Of a stretch of 8,155 nucleotides of DNA, positions 4,931 to 8,155 are shown one piece after another; position 1 is the first letter of the stretch, and the number at the start of each line of letters is the position of its first letter. Made by a program: the position numbers and the translations under genes. Origin of the DNA: Gracilibacteraceae bacterium (lineage in GTDB: Bacteria; Bacillota; Desulfitobacteriia; Desulfitobacteriales; Syntrophobotulaceae). The notes below the pieces were generated by a model. That model had not been told where the DNA came from. It worked only from the letters and a program-made list of their open reading frames with translations, and did not search any database. The DNA is taken from positions 1-8,155 of the forward strand of contig JAISEW010000091.1 of assembly GCA_031263945.1 (NCBI GenBank). The letters run 5' to 3'.

Positions 4931-7900
4931 CCCCGAAAGCAAAAACCCTAGTCTCGGCGGTGATGTCACCGAAGTCGGCGCCGGCGAGGTCGCCGTCCCT
5001 GAGGAGGACGATGGGGCTGTTGGTCTTGGCGGCTAAGGGAGCGCCGGTGAGGGCGTCAACGATGGTCACGCCGTTGGCGGTGTAGACGAGGTCGAGTTTG
5101 AAGTCGAGGGTCTGGCGGATCAGGAGGTTGGTGGCGTAGCGGTCGGCGCCGTAGATGCGGGTGTAACCGGGGATATCCCGTACGAGGGTCGGGCCGCCGA
5201 TGATATAGTTCGCCGCCCCCTCAGCCGCCGGGAGGGCGAGGTTTTCCGGCGGCGTGAAGGAGCCGTCGGGGCCGGCGGGGATGATGAGGTAAGAGTGAGC
5301 GGCGGCCCAGGAGGCCACGCTGACGGCGTCGGCCAGAGCGTCATAGCCGACGACTATGGCGCCTCGCGGGTTTTCGATCTTTCCGGCGAGAAGCAGCGCT
5401 GTCTCCAGGCGGTTCCCGCCCCGGAGGATCTCGATCTTTACGCCGGGGAGGGCCGCTTGCAAAGCGGCGATGTAAGCGTCGCCGAGGGCCCCGACCACGA
5501 CCACGTTCGCGGCGCCGAGACGCTGGATCTCAGCGACGACGGCGGGATCAGGGGTTTCGCCCATGCCCAGAAGCACGGGAGCGCCCAACTGCCCGGCGTA
5601 GGGATCCGCCGCCAAAGCGTCGATGAGATTGGCCTGGGCGCCGGGGGCGAGAACTACGGTGTCGGAGCGGCTCCAGCCGGTCCGGCTGACGGCCACCGCG
5701 GTCAGGACCCTGTCAGCGCCGCTGATATGGGAGATGTCGGCCTGACTGACGGTCCGCTGCGGCTGGGCGGGAGGCTGGGCTGGCGGGGCGGAGCCCCCGG
5801 CTCCGCCGCCGCTTCCCGTCCCGCCGTTCGGCGCAGGAGAAGGCCGCGTGTACAGCGCCGTCAGCGCCGCGTCACCCGCGGGCATCACGACGGCGCCGCT
5901 GATCTCCGCCGGGAGTTCAGATATATATCCCGCGTCGCCTAGCTGCGCGGCCTGCGTCCAGCCGAGAAACTCCGCGTTCCAGGCCGGGAGTACGCCCTGT
6001 ATCGGCGCCACCGCGCCGGCGGGGTAAAGGCCGCCGCCCGTGCCGCCCGTGACGGTCAGAGCGTACCGCGGCGTAATACCCGTAACTTCCGTCTTAGCAA
6101 ACAGCAGGACGCTCTCATCGCCTTTGGTCAGAACAGCGTGGAGGGTATGCGTGCCGTTATCGCTCGTCCAGCCCGCGGGCAGCGTGATTTTCAGGTAATT
6201 CGCCAGATCGGGGTACTGTGATCCGGGGTCGTCGTCGTCCACGCCGTCGAATATCTGATTTAGGCTCCCGCCGCCCGACGTACTGTAACCGTCATAAGCC
6301 TTGCCGTCGATGTAAAACTCGATCGCCCAGCCGTCGCCGTATTCCCGGTTCACGCGCAGATCCATGGCCGGGGCCGCGTAGGCGGGCGTCCGGCCGTCGT
6401 AGGCGTTGACGGGGTTTAGGGTCTGCCGCGCGTCGGTGTCGCCGGTCAGGTAATTGCTGCCGTTTTCGCTGAGGAAAAAGGCGTTGTCGGTCAGCGCCCG
6501 GCCCGTCGCGACGCTTCCCTCAACGGCGAACGTCCCCGCGATCCCAAAGCCGGGAATGGCGAGCGTCACATTACCGCTCGCGATCGGCGTTATGCGCAGA
6601 CGGAAGGTATAGCCCATATCGGCGTCTATGCGGAATATTTGGTCGGGAGGCAGCGGGGTCCCGCCAACTCTGATTTCTACACTGCCTTCCTCGATGGCGG
6701 CTGTGTCGATGGGGCATAAGTCGCGGTCAAGGGTGAACTGGATATAGCCTGTGGAGTAGCCGGGTATCGGCGTGACCGCTTCCGCGCTCGCTATGGCGCG
6801 GGGGATGGCGACGGACGCGCTGCCCGCAACGCCGTGTTCGCCGTTTGAGTTTTGGAAATAATAGGCAGGACGCAGGTCGTCGCCGTCGATATTGATCCTG
6901 ACGTTGATATCGTCGCCGGTCTTGTGGTCCATCAGCGGTGTTACGGCGATTTTGTATACGGTCTCGTCGGAACTGACGTCAACAAAACTGGTCGTCCCGA
7001 TGGTCTTGACCGCCGCGCCGTCCACCGTGACGTCGGTGTACGCGAGGCTGATCGGGCGGGCAAAGGTCACGGTGATCTCATTCGTCGCGCCCTTCGCGTC
7101 GGTTCCCGACTGTTCAACGCTTTCTATCTCCGCCCTGGGGTGTACTTGAAGCGACACGAGGTTCACAGTGTCGTATCCGGGCGAGTATGTGACCATGAGC
7201 CGCGCCTCGTAGGGATCGGGATCGGCGGGCAAATCGGTTTTCGGCCTCACCGTCCAATTCGCGGCTGAACCCGCCAGCGTGAACGGCAGATTGTCTATAT
7301 CCTGTGGGGAAAGCAAGAGAGGTGTTGGCTCGCTGTCGTCCACCCACTGGGCGTCTGTTATCGTTTCACCCGCTTCCACGCGGACGCGCTGCGTGACGGC
7401 TTTGTTTGCGCCGCGCGTATCGTCGGGATTATCGCTGATCTCGTAGCCGACGTAAACGCCGCCGAAATCTATGGTGTCAAAGGCGTATATTTGGAAGGAG
7501 CGGCTGTCCGAAGCGAAGCTCGTTCCCGTCGCCTTGACGCGCGCGTAATATATATCGTGGGAGAGACCCGTTATCTCAGACGGAGTCGTAGATGGAAAAT
7601 TATCCCAACTAACCGCGGGTCCGGTCGTGAGGTCAAGCGGTCCGTATTCGTAAGCCGCGCTGGGGGCGGGGCTGGTGATCATGATCGCGCCGGTGTCGTT
7701 CGGCGCTGTCGCTGACGTAGGCTGTCGCGTGACCTTAACCTCCGGCGTCGCGGGACGCCGCGGTATCGTTATCGCCTCTTGGGCGGCGCTGTCCACGCTG
7801 GCCGTGCCGCCCGCCCTGACAAGACTGAGCGTCCGGGCCGCTTCGCCGGCTTTGGGGATGAACTCGCCGAGCGGGATAGACCCGGCGCCATCCGCCGTCC

Positions 7901-8155
7901 GCTCCGCGCCGTTTATTTTGTACACAGCCGAAGGGGTGAGGCCTGTAAGACGCTCGTTTTCAAAATCCACATCCGCGGTCGGCGCCGCCTCCGTGACGAC
8001 CTTGTATACCGGGACGTCCGCTGGGTTCGACATTACCGTGTAGGTGTTGCCGTTCGCCGCTGTCCACGGCTGAAACATCAGCGCCGCCGTGCCCGTCATC
8101 GTCGGGTAAATATTCACGCGCCAGGTCTTGTCGTCCGTATCGCCGTTATCACCGA
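4926..8155 (-). CDS. Large modular cell-surface protein with C-terminal CWB2 repeats (5'-partial)
   Basis: This is the C-terminal 1075 residues of a secreted surface protein. The frame stays open to the window edge, so the GTG at 8117 is not a credible start and the signal peptide is outside. Residue numbers here count from that GTG. Modules in order: an Ig-like module at about 35-120 (DFENERLTGLTPSAVYKING); a fibronectin/Ig-like module at about 122-212; a module at 214-330 opening with DTIDFGGVYVGYE, resembling ASPM/SPD-2/Hydin-type domains; further beta-rich modules at about 330-440, 441-540 and 541-682; an InlB-B-repeat-like module at 684-757 (LTVTGGTGGGLYPAG, FLGW, VVMPAGDAALTALY); a Pro/Gly linker at 759-788; and three CWB2 units at 797-1063 with entry motifs SGADR (799), RGGNRLETA (899) and YGADRYAT (989). 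CWB2 triplets attach Clostridia-type proteins non-covalently to wall polymers. The third unit ends at FAFGG, without the helix that usually follows, exactly where the 115-bp repeat begins. Module boundaries are approximate and the ligand is unknown; adhesion or S-layer association is an inference. Confidence 0.9.
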   Translation of the reverse strand, partial: GDNGDTDDKTWRVNIYPTMTGTAALMFQPWTAANGNTYTVMSNPADVPVYKVVTEAAPTADVDFENERLTGLTPSAVYKINGAERTADGAGSIPLGEFIPKAGEAARTLSLVRAGGTASVDSAAQEAITIPRRPATPEVKVTRQPTSATAPNDTGAIMITSPAPSAAYEYGPLDLTTGPAVSWDNFPSTTPSEITGLSHDIYYARVKATGTSFASDSRSFQIYAFDTIDFGGVYVGYEISDNPDDTRGANKAVTQRVRVEAGETITDAQWVDDSEPTPLLLSPQDIDNLPFTLAGSAANWTVRPKTDLPADPDPYEARLMVTYSPGYDTVNLVSLQVHPRAEIESVEQSGTDAKGATNEITVTFARPISLAYTDVTVDGAAVKTIGTTSFVDVSSDETVYKIAVTPLMDHKTGDDINVRINIDGDDLRPAYYFQNSNGEHGVAGSASVAIPRAIASAEAVTPIPGYSTGYIQFTLDRDLCPIDTAAIEEGSVEIRVGGTPLPPDQIFRIDADMGYTFRLRITPIASGNVTLAIPGFGIAGTFAVEGSVATGRALTDNAFFLSENGSNYLTGDTDARQTLNPVNAYDGRTPAYAAPAMDLRVNREYGDGWAIEFYIDGKAYDGYSTSGGGSLNQIFDGVDDDDPGSQYPDLANYLKITLPAGWTSDNGTHTLHAVLTKGDESVLLFAKTEVTGITPRYALTVTGGTGGGLYPAGAVAPIQGVLPAWNAEFLGWTQAAQLGDAGYISELPAEISGAVVMPAGDAALTALYTRPSPAPNGGTGSGGGAGGSAPPAQPPAQPQRTVSQADISHISGADRVLTAVAVSRTGWSRSDTVVLAPGAQANLIDALAADPYAGQLGAPVLLGMGETPDPAVVAEIQRLGAANVVVVGALGDAYIAALQAALPGVKIEILRGGNRLETALLLAGKIENPRGAIVVGYDALADAVSVASWAAAHSYLIIPAGPDGSFTPPENLALPAAEGAANYIIGGPTLVRDIPGYTRIYGADRYATNLLIRQTLDFKLDLVYTANGVTIVDALTGAPLAAKTNSPIVLLRDGDLAGADFGDITAETRVFAFGG

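Noticed and set aside
4956..4966. 11-base GGCGGTGATGT inside the surface-protein gene matching one arm of repeat stem B in reverse orientation
   Set aside because: It lies within well-conserved coding sequence (GDITAET), is short and GC-rich, and has no further similarity on either side; chance is the simpler explanation.
4676..5036. Small plus-strand open frames across the repeats (HHRHxRVITFSGSHGGVFLP-like peptides)
   Set aside because: The same peptide appears in different frames in the two copies because the period is 115. It reflects the repeat DNA, not a gene, and no ribosome binding site precedes it.
8115..8117. GTG as the start of the surface-protein gene
   Set aside because: The frame remains open for twelve more codons to the window edge (GDNGDTDDKTWR), there is no ribosome binding site, and no signal peptide follows the GTG. 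The gene is 5'-partial.

Overview
This GC-rich window most likely comes from a Gram-positive member of the Bacillota (Clostridia-like). The reasons are a C-terminal CWB2-type cell-wall-binding region (PF04122 family), a Sec-type lipoprotein with its own strong AGGAGG ribosome binding site, and a textbook TTGACA-17-TATAAT promoter. CWB2 domains also occur in Actinobacteria and some archaea, so the taxonomic call is an inference.

Layout. Positions 40-3663 (+ strand) hold a two-gene chaperone unit: a class B DnaJ/CbpA-like co-chaperone without a zinc finger, then the disaggregase ClpB. They are separated by 39 bases that carry a hexameric TTAAAC repeat and the clpB ribosome binding site. DnaJ proteins hand clients to DnaK, and ClpB extracts polypeptides from aggregates together with DnaK, so the pair makes functional sense. 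No HspR, CbpM, GrpE or DnaK gene lies between or beside them in the window. The clpB stop codon directly abuts the stop codon of the next gene, which runs the other way.

Positions 3664-4608 (- strand) encode a predicted lipoprotein of unrecognised family, perhaps with a LolA-like fold. It has its own consensus promoter at 4654-4682. An inverted repeat brackets the -10 box.

Positions 4691-4934 hold the most unusual part of the window: two tandem, non-coding 115-bp repeats (4697-4811 and 4812-4926). Each can fold into a long stem with a nested hairpin, followed by a second GC-rich stem. Most differences between the copies fall in the second stem, on both strands of it, and pairing is kept. Copy 2 supplies the stop codon of the next gene.

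Positions 4926-8155 (- strand) are the 3' part of a very large surface protein whose reading frame runs off the right edge. It is a chain of Ig-like/fibronectin-like modules, an InlB-B-repeat-like module, a Pro/Gly linker and three CWB2 units; the last CWB2 unit ends abruptly at the repeat element. The surface protein and the lipoprotein are both envelope proteins on the same strand, but the repeat element and a separate promoter lie between them.
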